Both the position numbers and the translations under genes were made by a program. From Paraburkholderia sp. PGU19 (GTDB lineage Bacteria; Pseudomonadota; Gammaproteobacteria; Burkholderiales; Burkholderiaceae), in contig NZ_AP023183.1 in NCBI RefSeq assembly GCF_013426915.1, positions 744,001-808,000 on the forward strand: a DNA stretch of 64,000 nucleotides. The letters are read 5' to 3'. Each line of letters begins with the position of its first letter. The first letter of the stretch is position 1. Below, in pieces: positions 24,951 through 33,077 of this stretch. The notes under the pieces were generated by a model. That model saw only the letters and a list, made by a program, of their open reading frames with translations. It searched no databases and had not been told where the DNA came from.

Positions 24951-26567
24951 TCACATCGACGGTACGACGGTCGCGGTCAGCATGATCACCTGGAACGTCT
25001 TCGCCTTGTTCCACGCACCACTGATGCCCAGGATACCGTTGTTGCTCGACCCGTCGTAGTTATTCGTAATCGCCCCATACATGACGACCGTCTGACCGTC
25101 AGCGAGCGCGATGGTCTGGTCATCCTTGCTGCCCACAATATCCGGCAGCTGGATCTGCTGGGCCGACTCGCCCGAACCGGTTCCGATGGTGGTGAATGGA
25201 CCATTCAGCTTGGAGTTGTCGCTCCAGTAGGACAGGATGATCTGGTTGTGATCGTTCACAGACGGCAGGATGTTCACGAAGTCACCGACCGTAACCGACC
25301 CCGGTTGCAGGCCCGGCACCCCGCCCGTCGTTCCGCTGATCGAGCCTGCCGATGGCGTGGTCGCCGCGAGGTAGCCCTTCGTCTCGAACGAGCCGATCGA
25401 CACGGGCAGACCATTAAGCGTCACCTTCGTCTGCGTGTTATCCGAGATTGTCTTGCCATACGTATTGACCGCACTGACGACAGCGTTCGTGCCCGTCAGG
25501 GGCGCGTTTGGCTGCAGGATCGACAGACCAACCTGGCCAGCTGCGGTCGCGAGCGTCGTCGGCGAGACGATGCTGATCGAGTACTTCTTCAGCCCGTCCG
25601 AGATCCGGTTAAAGACGATGTCTGCACTTACGCCAGCCTGCGAGCCGTCGTTGAGGGCGATCTGCAACGTACGCACACGAATCGCGACCTGGCGCGTGAA
25701 GACTGCGTTTTCGTGCTTGAGCACATCGCTCATCCGGTCGACTGCCTCCTTCGTATCGCGGACGGTGACCAGACGGGTCTGCGCATTGACCGTGATCTTG
25801 CCCAGCGGAGTTTTCAGGCTCTCCAGTTCCTTGGTGATCGACGCGATCTGGTCGAACGTGCCGTCCCGTCCCGTGGAGGTGATAGCCGAGAACGAACCGG
25901 TGTTCGCGCTGGTTGTACCCGTGCCATTAGCCTGTGAGCCCGTTGAGGTGTCGGTGCCCTTCGACATCGTTGACTTGATGCTCACTGCGCCCGGAATGGC
26001 GGCGATCTGGAAGGTGCGAGTTACGAACCGCGAGATATTGATCGTCGCACCATCGAAGCTCCACGCCAGACCGAGATCCTCTGTCAGGCTATGCAGGTAC
26101 TGGCCGATGCGCGCGTTTCCGGCCTGCCGGTAGACGGGTTCAACGGTGCCACTCGCGGACGGCAGCGGACCACGCGCCTGGCCGCCCGCCGTGCCCGAGG
26201 CCGTATCTATGAGCGAGTCGCGCGAGATGAACACGTCAGGGCTCAGGTGAACGGGATATCCCGTCGCATTCGACACCAGCGTTGCGATCTTCGTGATCGG
26301 GAGGTTCGCTGGCAGTGTGATGGTCTTTTCACGGAAGACAGCAGGCAGCGTAGCCTCATACGCGACTGGCACAAGCCGGTCGCCGAGGAACGCAGTCGGC
26401 ACATGTTCAACGAGCGGCATGGAGTCGCCGGTATTCGCCATCGCATGCGTGGCGTCACGCGTCGCCGCATCGTATGCGCCGTTGATGTCGGATTGCGAGA
26501 TCGCGCAACCCGTCAGCGCGGACGCCAGCAGAAGGGAAACAGCAGCCTGGAAACGGTTGATGCGCAT
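24951..26567 (-). CDS. pilN: PilN-like outer-membrane secretin lipoprotein
   Basis: 538 aa from ATG 26567; lipobox LTGC (C21). An N-domain region (ITKIATLVSNATGYPVHLSP, residues 90-110) is followed by Ser/Thr/Gly-rich spacers and a secretin domain in the last 200 residues (ETKGYLAATTPSAGS, GDFVNILPSVNDHNQIILSY, DDQTIALADGQTVVMYGAI). PilN secretins form the outer-membrane ring through which the thin pilus passes. Upstream lies the TcpQ-domain gene (5-bp gap) and downstream pilO (8-bp gap). Confidence 0.85.
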   Translation of the reverse strand: MRINRFQAAVSLLLASALTGCAISQSDINGAYDAATRDATHAMANTGDSMPLVEHVPTAFLGDRLVPVAYEATLPAVFREKTITLPANLPITKIATLVSNATGYPVHLSPDVFISRDSLIDTASGTAGGQARGPLPSASGTVEPVYRQAGNARIGQYLHSLTEDLGLAWSFDGATINISRFVTRTFQIAAIPGAVSIKSTMSKGTDTSTGSQANGTGTTSANTGSFSAITSTGRDGTFDQIASITKELESLKTPLGKITVNAQTRLVTVRDTKEAVDRMSDVLKHENAVFTRQVAIRVRTLQIALNDGSQAGVSADIVFNRISDGLKKYSISIVSPTTLATAAGQVGLSILQPNAPLTGTNAVVSAVNTYGKTISDNTQTKVTLNGLPVSIGSFETKGYLAATTPSAGSISGTTGGVPGLQPGSVTVGDFVNILPSVNDHNQIILSYWSDNSKLNGPFTTIGTGSGESAQQIQLPDIVGSKDDQTIALADGQTVVMYGAITNNYDGSSNNGILGISGAWNKAKTFQVIMLTATVVPSM

Positions 26568-26572
26568 CTTGT

Positions 26573-27196
26573 TTAATCCTGGCAGTTGGCTGCGCGTGCG
26601 ACCACGCGAATAACGTTGTTGGTGTGTACGCAAACGCGCGTGGGGGTGCGCATATGGTTCGTGGCTCGCATCACCTGCGTGAGGACAGCGTCAAAATCGC
26701 CGCTAAACGTCGCGTTGAATTCGAGCGGCAGGTCATCGTCGATCTTCCAGGCGAGCTGCCAGCCTTGCTGCTGTAGCCAGCGGTCAAGGGCGTTACGCAG
26801 ATTGATGTCCTGCGGCGTGATAGCGAACGACAGAACGCCAGCGGATGCAGGCGCCGGCGTTCCCGGCAGGACGACCGGCGTGACGGCAGTGGATGCGGGC
26901 GTTTGCAGTGCAGGAGCCGGCGGTTCGGGCGTGGAAGCCAGTACTGGCGGTAGCGATGCCTGCGACGAGGCAGTCCGAGCACCGGGACTGCCCGGGGGAG
27001 CGACCATCGCCAGCGTGGCAACAGGCGCTACCGGCGCCGTGGGTGCACCGAGCAACTGCCAGCCATCGCCTGAAGGCGGGGAAAGTTTTGACTGGGAAAA
27101 CGACGCGGTCGTAAACCCCGTCATTGCGAGCAGTGCCAGGAACTGCGCGACCAGCGAGGCGCGACGACGGGAGGGCATGATGATCATTTGCTTCAT
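26573..27196 (-). CDS. TcpQ-domain protein (PilL C-terminal type)
   Basis: 207 aa from 27196. A signal-like N-terminus (FLALLAMTGFTTASFS) is followed by a long Pro/Ala/Thr-rich linker (residues 40-125) and a C-terminal TcpQ domain of about 75 residues (ITPQDINLRNALDRWLQQQG, WQLAWKIDDDLPLEFNATFS, then TRVCVHTNNVIRVVARAANC). In IncI plasmids, PilL carries the same domain and acts with the PilN secretin, like TcpQ with TcpC. The two cysteines near the end could form a disulphide. It lies directly before pilN. Confidence 0.75.
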   Translation of the reverse strand: MKQMIIMPSRRRASLVAQFLALLAMTGFTTASFSQSKLSPPSGDGWQLLGAPTAPVAPVATLAMVAPPGSPGARTASSQASLPPVLASTPEPPAPALQTPASTAVTPVVLPGTPAPASAGVLSFAITPQDINLRNALDRWLQQQGWQLAWKIDDDLPLEFNATFSGDFDAVLTQVMRATNHMRTPTRVCVHTNNVIRVVARAANCQD

Positions 27197-27201
27197 GAGT
27201 T

Positions 27202-27630
27202 TCAGTGGGCCGCGCGCTGGATGCGCCGATAAATGTTGTTCGCGTACACCAGTTGCTTGTTGGTCGAGACGGCGTTGTACGCACCAACCGCCTTCCACGT
27301 CGGGCCGAACTGCCTGATGTTCGACGCAAGGATCCATGTACCGACGTAGCCGTTGACGCACGGGTTGAACAGGGACTCGCGCGTAATGCCGTAGCGCCTG
27401 AGCCTTGGAAGCCACGACGAGTTAATCTGCATCAGGCCAATGTCTTCCGAGCCATCCGTATTCACGTTGATCGCATTGCCGCGCATCCCTGACTCCTGTT
27501 GCGCGATCGCGCGAACCAGCATCACGTTGACGTGGTGATACTGCGCGGCATCATCGAGGCAATCGGCGAACGCCGGATGACTGCACATCAGGACAGGCAC
27601 CATGAGCTTCGCGACCGATCGGACCTTCAT
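27202..27630 (-). CDS. Lytic transglycosylase (PilT/VirB1 type)
   Basis: 142 aa with a signal peptide (LMVPVLMCSHPAFA). The SLT motifs are complete: catalytic E46 in AIAQQESGMRG, GLMQINSSW, and AYNAVS before the C-terminus. Small transglycosylases of this type open the peptidoglycan for pili and type IV secretion channels (PilT of R64, VirB1). The ATG overlaps the stop of the upstream VirB9-like gene (ATGA). Note that R64 PilT is a transglycosylase and not the retraction ATPase. Confidence 0.85.
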   Translation of the reverse strand: MKVRSVAKLMVPVLMCSHPAFADCLDDAAQYHHVNVMLVRAIAQQESGMRGNAINVNTDGSEDIGLMQINSSWLPRLRRYGITRESLFNPCVNGYVGTWILASNIRQFGPTWKAVGAYNAVSTNKQLVYANNIYRRIQRAAH

Positions 27631-28892
27631 GATTTCGGACGGTCGAAGAAGCGCACGTCATGCTTGCGCGTCACATTCACGACGTTGCCGTCCGCGTTCA
27701 CGATGAACTGGTCGGCAGTGCCGTTAAACTTGTAATAGCGCCCCTTCTGCTCGCCCGATCCCATGTGAGCGACATCCGACACCTTCACATTGCCGACGGT
27801 GTCCGCAAACTTGAAATAGGTCGATCCTTCCTTGTCGAACACGCCCTCGAGGCCAGCGCTGTTTTTCGGCTCAAAGACGTACACAAGGCCCGCGACGCGC
27901 GCGACCTCAACACTGTCCGAACCGTTCGACACCACGAACCGCTCTGCCCGGTTAAATGTCACGACATTGCTTGAGTCGTCCCATTTTGGCTTGAGGGAAT
28001 GCCCGTCCATGTCTCGAAAGACGAGCTCTTTTGCAGGCCTTTGTGAAAAGCGGATCTGGATGTGCGTGTCGTCGCCATCGCGGATCGCGATAGCCCCGAA
28101 CTTCACCGCCAGCCCGTCCTGGGATTGCGCCTTGTCGGAGACCCCCGTCGCACCACTCGCGACTGCGGCCGCGGCAGAATCCGGCAGGACGCTCGCCGTC
28201 TGCGTTTCCCCAACGATGGGATCAGCGGGCGTGGCGCTCGCGACATAGTTCACACCGGTCGACTTGACGGCTGCACGACGCAGAGTGACGTGGTGCGCGG
28301 TGAAATCGACGTCCGCATAGAGGTCCACAGCGCCGAGCAGGCGGTCGAGCGACTGCATCCAGTTCTCGCCATCGCGCGTCGCGAAGCTCTGCGCGTTCGT
28401 GAGGTCCACGTCCTTCTGCGCGGACCCGGTCCACCCCTGCGGCACGAGTGCCTTGACCATCTGGGCGAGCGGCAACGTTGCGGTCATCGGGCGCGTCGTC
28501 TCCAGCCGCGGGCGTGCGCCGATAAGCGCAAGGCGGTTCGAGAAGCCCGCGAAACCGGCGGGCATGTCACCCCTACGGTTGCCCCGCTCGGACGTAAAAC
28601 TGTTGGCCTTCTTCCAGCGCGCCGTTGCACTGGACCCACTGACCGAATATGAAATGACCTCGGGCGTGCCAGACACGACGATGTACGGGCCTTCAGTATG
28701 GCCGCCCTCAACCTTCAGGACCTGGCCCGCACGCGGTTGCAGGTATGTGTCGGTGCCATCGTTGAACACAAGCGCCGGGCGCTCGGTCATGTTGCCGTTG
28801 ATCTGGTAGTCGAAGTCGAGCGGATCGGTGCTCGCAGCCGACGCGGAGAGTGACAACACTGCCAGCGCGATAAAGGATAGCGTCTGCTTCAT
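27627..28892 (-). CDS. Second VirB9/TrbG/CagX-like protein, enlarged (421 aa)
   Basis: Signal peptide (FIALAVLSLSASA), then DFDYQINGNMTERPALVFND and TYLQPRAGQVLKVEGG, the repeat pattern (a PxxVFxDG strand followed by a YLQP turn) seen in VirB9/CagX C-terminal domains; another copy appears near the C-terminus (GVFDKEGSTYFKFAD). Residues 150-220 resemble a TcpQ-like domain (GTGSAQKDVDLTN, SLDRLLGAVDLYADVDF). It may therefore be a duplicated VirB9 module fused to a TcpQ domain, which would link the T4SS outer ring to the pilus secretin. Family link fair; role inferred. Confidence 0.6.
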   Translation of the reverse strand: MKQTLSFIALAVLSLSASAASTDPLDFDYQINGNMTERPALVFNDGTDTYLQPRAGQVLKVEGGHTEGPYIVVSGTPEVISYSVSGSSATARWKKANSFTSERGNRRGDMPAGFAGFSNRLALIGARPRLETTRPMTATLPLAQMVKALVPQGWTGSAQKDVDLTNAQSFATRDGENWMQSLDRLLGAVDLYADVDFTAHHVTLRRAAVKSTGVNYVASATPADPIVGETQTASVLPDSAAAAVASGATGVSDKAQSQDGLAVKFGAIAIRDGDDTHIQIRFSQRPAKELVFRDMDGHSLKPKWDDSSNVVTFNRAERFVVSNGSDSVEVARVAGLVYVFEPKNSAGLEGVFDKEGSTYFKFADTVGNVKVSDVAHMGSGEQKGRYYKFNGTADQFIVNADGNVVNVTRKHDVRFFDRPKS

Positions 28893-29695
28893 AAGCCGCG
28901 GTCGAGTTGGGTGAGATGCTGGATGAAGCGCGCGAGATACTCGCGGCCCGGTTGGGGATTGGCACTGTGGTAGTAAGCCACCGCCCTCACCGCCGAATTT
29001 GTCTTGCGATAGTTTTCTTTGAGGATGTCTTCGGCAACGCGAATGTTGGTGGCGGGGCCGAGCGCGTCCCACGGTGAACCAAACCGCTGCCGGTGATAGC
29101 ACCAATTCACCTGCATCAAACCAACGTCAAAGTCGCAACGGCCGTCGGCGATGAGAAATCGCACAGCCTTGTAAGCGTCCTCGCGTGTACGAAAGAAGAA
29201 GCCGCGACCCGCGACGTTCAGTGTCCAGGGCCAGGCGCGACCGTTGTACGCCGATTCATTCAGCGCGATACCCGCGAGGATCTTCGCGTCGACGCTTGTA
29301 TGCATGACGTCGAATGGTGTCTGCGCAGACGCACAGGCCCAGCCGCCACGGCGCTCGGTCAACGCGGCCTGCGCTTCGTCGTCAAGCACTGCTGGCTGCA
29401 GCCACCCATTGCGCACCAGTAACGCCTGCAGGCTTTCCGGTGCGCCATCAACGAGAACAGATGCGAAGCCACGTGACCCATGCGTGATGCTTTGCCCTCT
29501 CAGCGGTTGAGCCCATGTAAGGAAGCGCTGGAGGCCGCATGCGTACACGGGCCTGCCGGGAAGCTCCAGCACGGACCGCTCGCCGTGTTCTTCAACGACA
29601 AAGCGCGTCGGGCTGATCACCGTCTCGATCACTGCGGCACGCGCCGACGAGCACGCGGCCGTCAGCAGCAGCGCAGCGATGGCGCGCCTAGTCAT
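28889..29695 (-). CDS. Lytic transglycosylase with SNase-like N-terminal domain
   Basis: 268 aa. Signal peptide to about residue 20. Residues 21-122 resemble a staphylococcal-nuclease-like fold (VISPTRFVVEEHGERSVLEL, SLQALLVRNGWLQPAV, AALTERRGGWAC matches the usual 'A..ARRG.W' end), but catalytic Arg/Asp residues are not evident, so it is perhaps a binding domain. Residues 130-268 form an SLT domain: E147 in IALNESAYNG, DVGLMQVNWCYH, AVAYYHSAN. It overlaps both neighbours by a few bases (ATGA type). This second transglycosylase probably serves the T4SS channel. Confidence 0.75.
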   Translation of the reverse strand: MTRRAIAALLLTAACSSARAAVIETVISPTRFVVEEHGERSVLELPGRPVYACGLQRFLTWAQPLRGQSITHGSRGFASVLVDGAPESLQALLVRNGWLQPAVLDDEAQAALTERRGGWACASAQTPFDVMHTSVDAKILAGIALNESAYNGRAWPWTLNVAGRGFFFRTREDAYKAVRFLIADGRCDFDVGLMQVNWCYHRQRFGSPWDALGPATNIRVAEDILKENYRKTNSAVRAVAYYHSANPQPGREYLARFIQHLTQLDRGL

Positions 29696-30947
29696 GGTAC
29701 GGCTCCATCACGATGTCCTGCGTGACCTGCACCAGAAACTTTTCGCCGGGCTTGACCGTGATCGTCGGCGGGATGTTCTGGTTGCGTTGAAGCACGGCCT
29801 GGGCAGTCGTCGCGGCCACCTGCCCTGCGGTGCTCCCGGTGGTCGTTATGCCGATCGGGCTTGCCGTCGTGGAGGTCGTTGACCCATTGTCGAAGCTTTT
29901 CAGCAGTACAGCGGTGATGAAGCCCGCCCCGAAGATCGCCAGGAAGTGGTTGTTGACGTCGCCCGAGAATCCGGCGTACCCGTTCTGGTCAGCGCCCTGC
30001 ATGCCGTTCATCGGCACGCTCTTGCCGTTGGGTAGTCGCAGACTGGTCGACGCGACTAGCAGCCGCTCCTGACCGACCTTGATGTCGGAACTGTACGCGC
30101 CGTTGATAAACGATCCTTTCGGAATCATCAGGCAGTCGCCCCGCAGGCTGTCATACACATCTTCGTCCACCATCAGTGCGACGCGCCCCGGTTTGTCGGA
30201 GTTCAGACCTTCGACAGTCTTGACGTGAATGTTGTGCGGAGGAGTCAGCGTGCAGCCGCCAGCCTGTCCGTTGAATGTTGTGCGCTCGATGCCGCCCTGC
30301 CCTGCCGTTTCTTTCAGGAACGCCTTGTCGCGGTCTTCTGGTGCCTGGCCCTGTTTGCCCAGCGCGAGCGCCATCGCATCTGCCGGGTTCTGCGCAGTGG
30401 AAGCCGCTGCGGCGCGCGCCGCACGAAAATCGTCCAGAGTGGGAACGCCCGCAGGCGTGGCGGTTGCAGACTGATTTGAATTACGGGAGGCGCCAGACTG
30501 CTTGAAAACCGACGAGGTATAGATCGCGTCCTGCTTGTTGCTGGCGGCGAGAGCTGCTGTGTCGCCACCGCCCGACCCCACCTCGCGCTGGAAATCATTG
30601 CCGGTCAGCATCGGCTTTACCGTCGGACGCTGCGCCGCTGCTGCATCCGACGCGGCGCGCGCGGCCGCCTCAGCTGCAGCCGCCTCCTGCTGCTGCCTGA
30701 TCACCTTGTCGATGTCAGCGGTGCCTGCAGCGGGTACCTCCGTGCTGCTTTTAAGAGCCGTTGCCTTTTTCAGACGCGCTTCTTCCGCAGCCTGATCGCT
30801 CGCTTTCAGCTCGTAGTAGAAGCCCAGCGCGCCGATGATCAGTGCGGCCAGCAGCCCAATGCTCATGATGGCGTTGCGGGGCGTCTTGCCTTTAACGATC
30901 GCAGCCTGCTCGGCGTTGGGCGTCGCCTGTTCCGTCTTCTTGGCCAC
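29688..30947 (-). CDS. virB10: VirB10/TrbI-like T4SS core component
   Basis: 419 aa. A short cytoplasmic N-terminus, one membrane segment (IMSIGLLAALIIGALGFYY, residues about 27-46), a Glu/Ala coiled and Pro-rich region, and a C-terminal VirB10 beta-barrel domain: GCTLTPPHNIHVKTVEGL, VALMVDEDVYDSLRG, LMIPKGSFINGAY, ERLLVASTSLRLPNGKSVPM, then a hydrophobic antenna helix (FLAIFGAGFITAVLLKSF) and KPGEKFLVQVTQDIVM. VirB10 spans both membranes and transduces energy to the outer complex. It sits between virB9 and the transglycosylase gene. Confidence 0.9.
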   Translation of the reverse strand: MAKKTEQATPNAEQAAIVKGKTPRNAIMSIGLLAALIIGALGFYYELKASDQAAEEARLKKATALKSSTEVPAAGTADIDKVIRQQQEAAAAEAAARAASDAAAAQRPTVKPMLTGNDFQREVGSGGGDTAALAASNKQDAIYTSSVFKQSGASRNSNQSATATPAGVPTLDDFRAARAAAASTAQNPADAMALALGKQGQAPEDRDKAFLKETAGQGGIERTTFNGQAGGCTLTPPHNIHVKTVEGLNSDKPGRVALMVDEDVYDSLRGDCLMIPKGSFINGAYSSDIKVGQERLLVASTSLRLPNGKSVPMNGMQGADQNGYAGFSGDVNNHFLAIFGAGFITAVLLKSFDNGSTTSTTASPIGITTTGSTAGQVAATTAQAVLQRNQNIPPTITVKPGEKFLVQVTQDIVMEPYHD

Positions 30948-30949
30948 GA

Positions 30950-31840
30950 TCAGAACACTCCGAACACGCGCCGGCGCCCACGCATCACCGTCACCTCATC
31001 CTTGCCGGAAACGAGGACGATCTCGTCAGCGAGGCGCTGGAACACAAGGAAGTCACCGCGGCGGATAAAGTTGCCGACGACGCGATCGCCGTGATCCTTG
31101 TACATCGGCACCGGCCAGGTCTGCGCTTTGGCAGGCATGCGCATCCAGATCGAGTGACCGTCATCGAAGACGACTTCGGGCTTGAATTCGGCGCTACCGT
31201 CGACTGAGTAATCCCAGTTCAGCTTGTCGGGCGCAACGGTAATCGCTCCCGAATCGCCGCCGCGCTCTCCATTTGCGGAGCCGCGCCCTGCTCCGTTCCC
31301 ATCGTCGCGCGCGTCCGTCCGGGCCACCGGCGCGTGCGGATACTGGAAGCGCACCGTCTGATAGAAAAACCCGCCAGCTGGCGACGCGATGAGCGTGAAG
31401 TCATACTCGCGCCGGTTCGTCGTCAGGTGCAGCGTGTTGACGATGTCCGCCTCGTGCGGCTTGATGAACACGTGGTTCATCTTGTCGTCGTCGACCTCCC
31501 ACTGGATGCTGTCGCCCATAGCCGGATCGGCAATCAGCTTCTCGCCCGGCTCGAGCTCGATCGTCGTGAGTTTGAGCGGCGCGGTGAGCACGCGAAAAAT
31601 CTGGTCGCGGCTGTATGGGAAGACGCCGATGCGAGCGTCGCCTGGCATCGTGAGCGGGTCTGATCCACCGTTGAATGGATTAACCGGACTCATCGGGTCA
31701 CCGGCAATCATCGCGGCGTTGAACGAACCGTTCTCCGTAGGCTTTTTGGCGTTCGCCGCGGTCATCGGCAACGCTGTTGCCGCGAGCAGGACAAGTAGGC
31801 CGAGCGCCGGCCGCTGAAGTCTGAAAGTCATGCTGTTCAA
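30950..31840 (-). CDS. virB9: VirB9/TrbG-like T4SS core component
   Basis: 296 aa with a signal peptide (LVLLAATALPMTAANA). N-terminal VirB9 motif RIGVFPYSRDQIFRVLTAP; C-terminal domain NWDYSVDGSAEFKPEVVFDD, SIWMRMPAKAQTWPVPMY, VGNFIRRGDFLVFQRLADEI. The order and spacing match VirB9, which forms the outer ring with VirB7 and VirB10. A VirB7-type lipoprotein was not found; the gap to virB8 is an overlap (4 bp). A separate VirB9-like gene lies at 27627. Confidence 0.9.
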   Translation of the reverse strand: MNSMTFRLQRPALGLLVLLAATALPMTAANAKKPTENGSFNAAMIAGDPMSPVNPFNGGSDPLTMPGDARIGVFPYSRDQIFRVLTAPLKLTTIELEPGEKLIADPAMGDSIQWEVDDDKMNHVFIKPHEADIVNTLHLTTNRREYDFTLIASPAGGFFYQTVRFQYPHAPVARTDARDDGNGAGRGSANGERGGDSGAITVAPDKLNWDYSVDGSAEFKPEVVFDDGHSIWMRMPAKAQTWPVPMYKDHGDRVVGNFIRRGDFLVFQRLADEIVLVSGKDEVTVMRGRRRVFGVF

Positions 31841-32550
31841 GCTCCACCGGTCCGCTCAAGGCGGAAAAACGGAATATAGATGCCGAAGGGATTGGCGGTG
31901 AGTGCTGCGTCGGCCGTTGGCGCGACGATCTGATAGCGCAGGGTCAGCGCATACGACTTGACCTCTGGCTTGCCGGAAGCGCCTGCCTGAGAGGTCGTCG
32001 TTGTGAATTCAACGAGGACCGTCTGGTCCTCCAGCAGCGCGATGTTGCGCACGTTCACTTCGCGGATCAGCTTGGGATTGGCCGAGATCTGCTGGAAAGG
32101 AGCGTCCTCGCGCAGCCAGCTTTTGAACTGGTCTGTGGCCGCGCCGATCATCTGTGCCTTCACCGAGTTGATGTTCAGCGACATACGCGACGTCTGAAGG
32201 CTGTCGGTCAGCACCGGCTCGATCGTGAACCAGCGGACGGCCATGTCACGCATGCTCGTGCGCAAGGCCTGCGAGTCGGGCTTGTAGGCAACAAGCTCAG
32301 TCACCACCGGATGACCGCTGACGTCGGCCGAGACCCCGACCACGCGAGTAACGGAAGGCGGCGGCTGACGCGTCCAGACCGCTCCGGCCGCGACCGCAGC
32401 GCAGGCGAAAGCGATGAGCATCCAGCGGTTGCTCTCGACCTTGAGCCGCGTGCTGGTCTCGAAGATGACTTTCGATGGATCTTCTTCCTCGGCATACATG
32501 CCGGGGGCCGTGGATAGCGCGGCCTGCCGCTTGTTCCTGAAAATGCGCAT
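31837..32550 (-). CDS. virB8: VirB8/TrbF-like T4SS component
   Basis: 237 aa from ATG 32550, chosen for the AAGGG box just upstream. Cytoplasmic N-terminus of about 43 residues, one membrane segment (MLIAFACAAVAAGAVW), then a periplasmic VirB8 domain: MAVRWFTIEPVLTDSLQTSR, VKAQMIGAATDQFKSWLRE, YALTLRYQIVAPTADAALTA, PFGIYIPFFRLER. VirB8 nucleates T4SS assembly at the inner membrane. It is the first gene of the leftward operon, which runs from 32550 to 16997 with gaps of 66 bp or less. Confidence 0.9.
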   Translation of the reverse strand: MRIFRNKRQAALSTAPGMYAEEEDPSKVIFETSTRLKVESNRWMLIAFACAAVAAGAVWTRQPPPSVTRVVGVSADVSGHPVVTELVAYKPDSQALRTSMRDMAVRWFTIEPVLTDSLQTSRMSLNINSVKAQMIGAATDQFKSWLREDAPFQQISANPKLIREVNVRNIALLEDQTVLVEFTTTTSQAGASGKPEVKSYALTLRYQIVAPTADAALTANPFGIYIPFFRLERTGGA

Positions 32551-32677
32551 GGCAACCCTTGATGAATGGCTACCATTGAAACAATTTCTCACAGGCAATT
32601 TGCGGCAAAAGGCACAGAGTTTTAGCGGCCTTTTATGTTTGCCTCTTTTGCCGATTGATCCGGCCGAATTGCGGCGT

Positions 32678-32689
32678 GTAACGCGTTAC
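32678..32689. promoter_or_regulatory. Palindrome upstream of the VirB/pil operon, candidate operator
   Basis: GTAACGCGTTAC, a perfect 12-bp palindrome, 128 nt upstream of the virB8 start. It shares ACGCGTT with the terminal repeat at 32851. A repressor site is plausible but untested. Confidence 0.4.
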
Positions 32690-32774
32690 GGATCAAACCG
32701 CGGAAAGACCACCTTTTTTGATAGTCTTTTCGGATCCGCTGGCTGCCACGTTGCGCTATTGTACGTACAGTTAA

Positions 32775-32809
32775 TGTATCGTTTATTGCGGTGGTCTATA
32801 AACGATACA
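32775..32809 (-). repeat. Right 35-bp palindromic site
   Basis: Arms TGTATCGTTTAT (32775-32786) and ATAAACGATACA (32798-32809) around TGCGGTGGTCT. Read on the minus strand it equals the left site (3341-3375) except for one spacer base and a paired base change in the two arms. Confidence 0.75.
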
Positions 32810-32850
32810 CAAACCATAGCTGCATAATCAACGACTTAGCCACAAACAAT

Positions 32851-32873
32851 GAAAAACGCGTTATACGTGTACG
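32851..32873 (-). repeat. Right outer terminal repeat of the 29.6-kb block (23 bp)
   Basis: Exact reverse complement of 3277-3299. Its distance to the right 35-bp site is 41 nt (32810-32850), identical to the left end, and the 41-nt gaps are partly similar (GCTAA and CGTTG shared in register). Confidence 0.85.
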
Positions 32874-33077
32874 GGATCAGGAGAATTGCTTCACGTTCAA
32901 GGTGGCATTGATCTCCTCGAAGACCTCTCTCGCTGGCGTAGGGCTTGACGAGGCATAGTGTCCAGGCGCTAGCCCGGCAAGAAACCGACAAACGAAAGGC
33001 AACGGATTGGCGCGAGTTTTGGCTTCTTTTTTCCGGAGACTGAAGCTGCGTGCACTAACCGACGATCATGAGATTGA

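Noticed and set aside
24175..25937. Several plus-strand frames opposite pilO and pilN
   Set aside because: His/Arg-rich antisense translations without starts or domains; the minus-strand secretin and PilO motifs are convincing.
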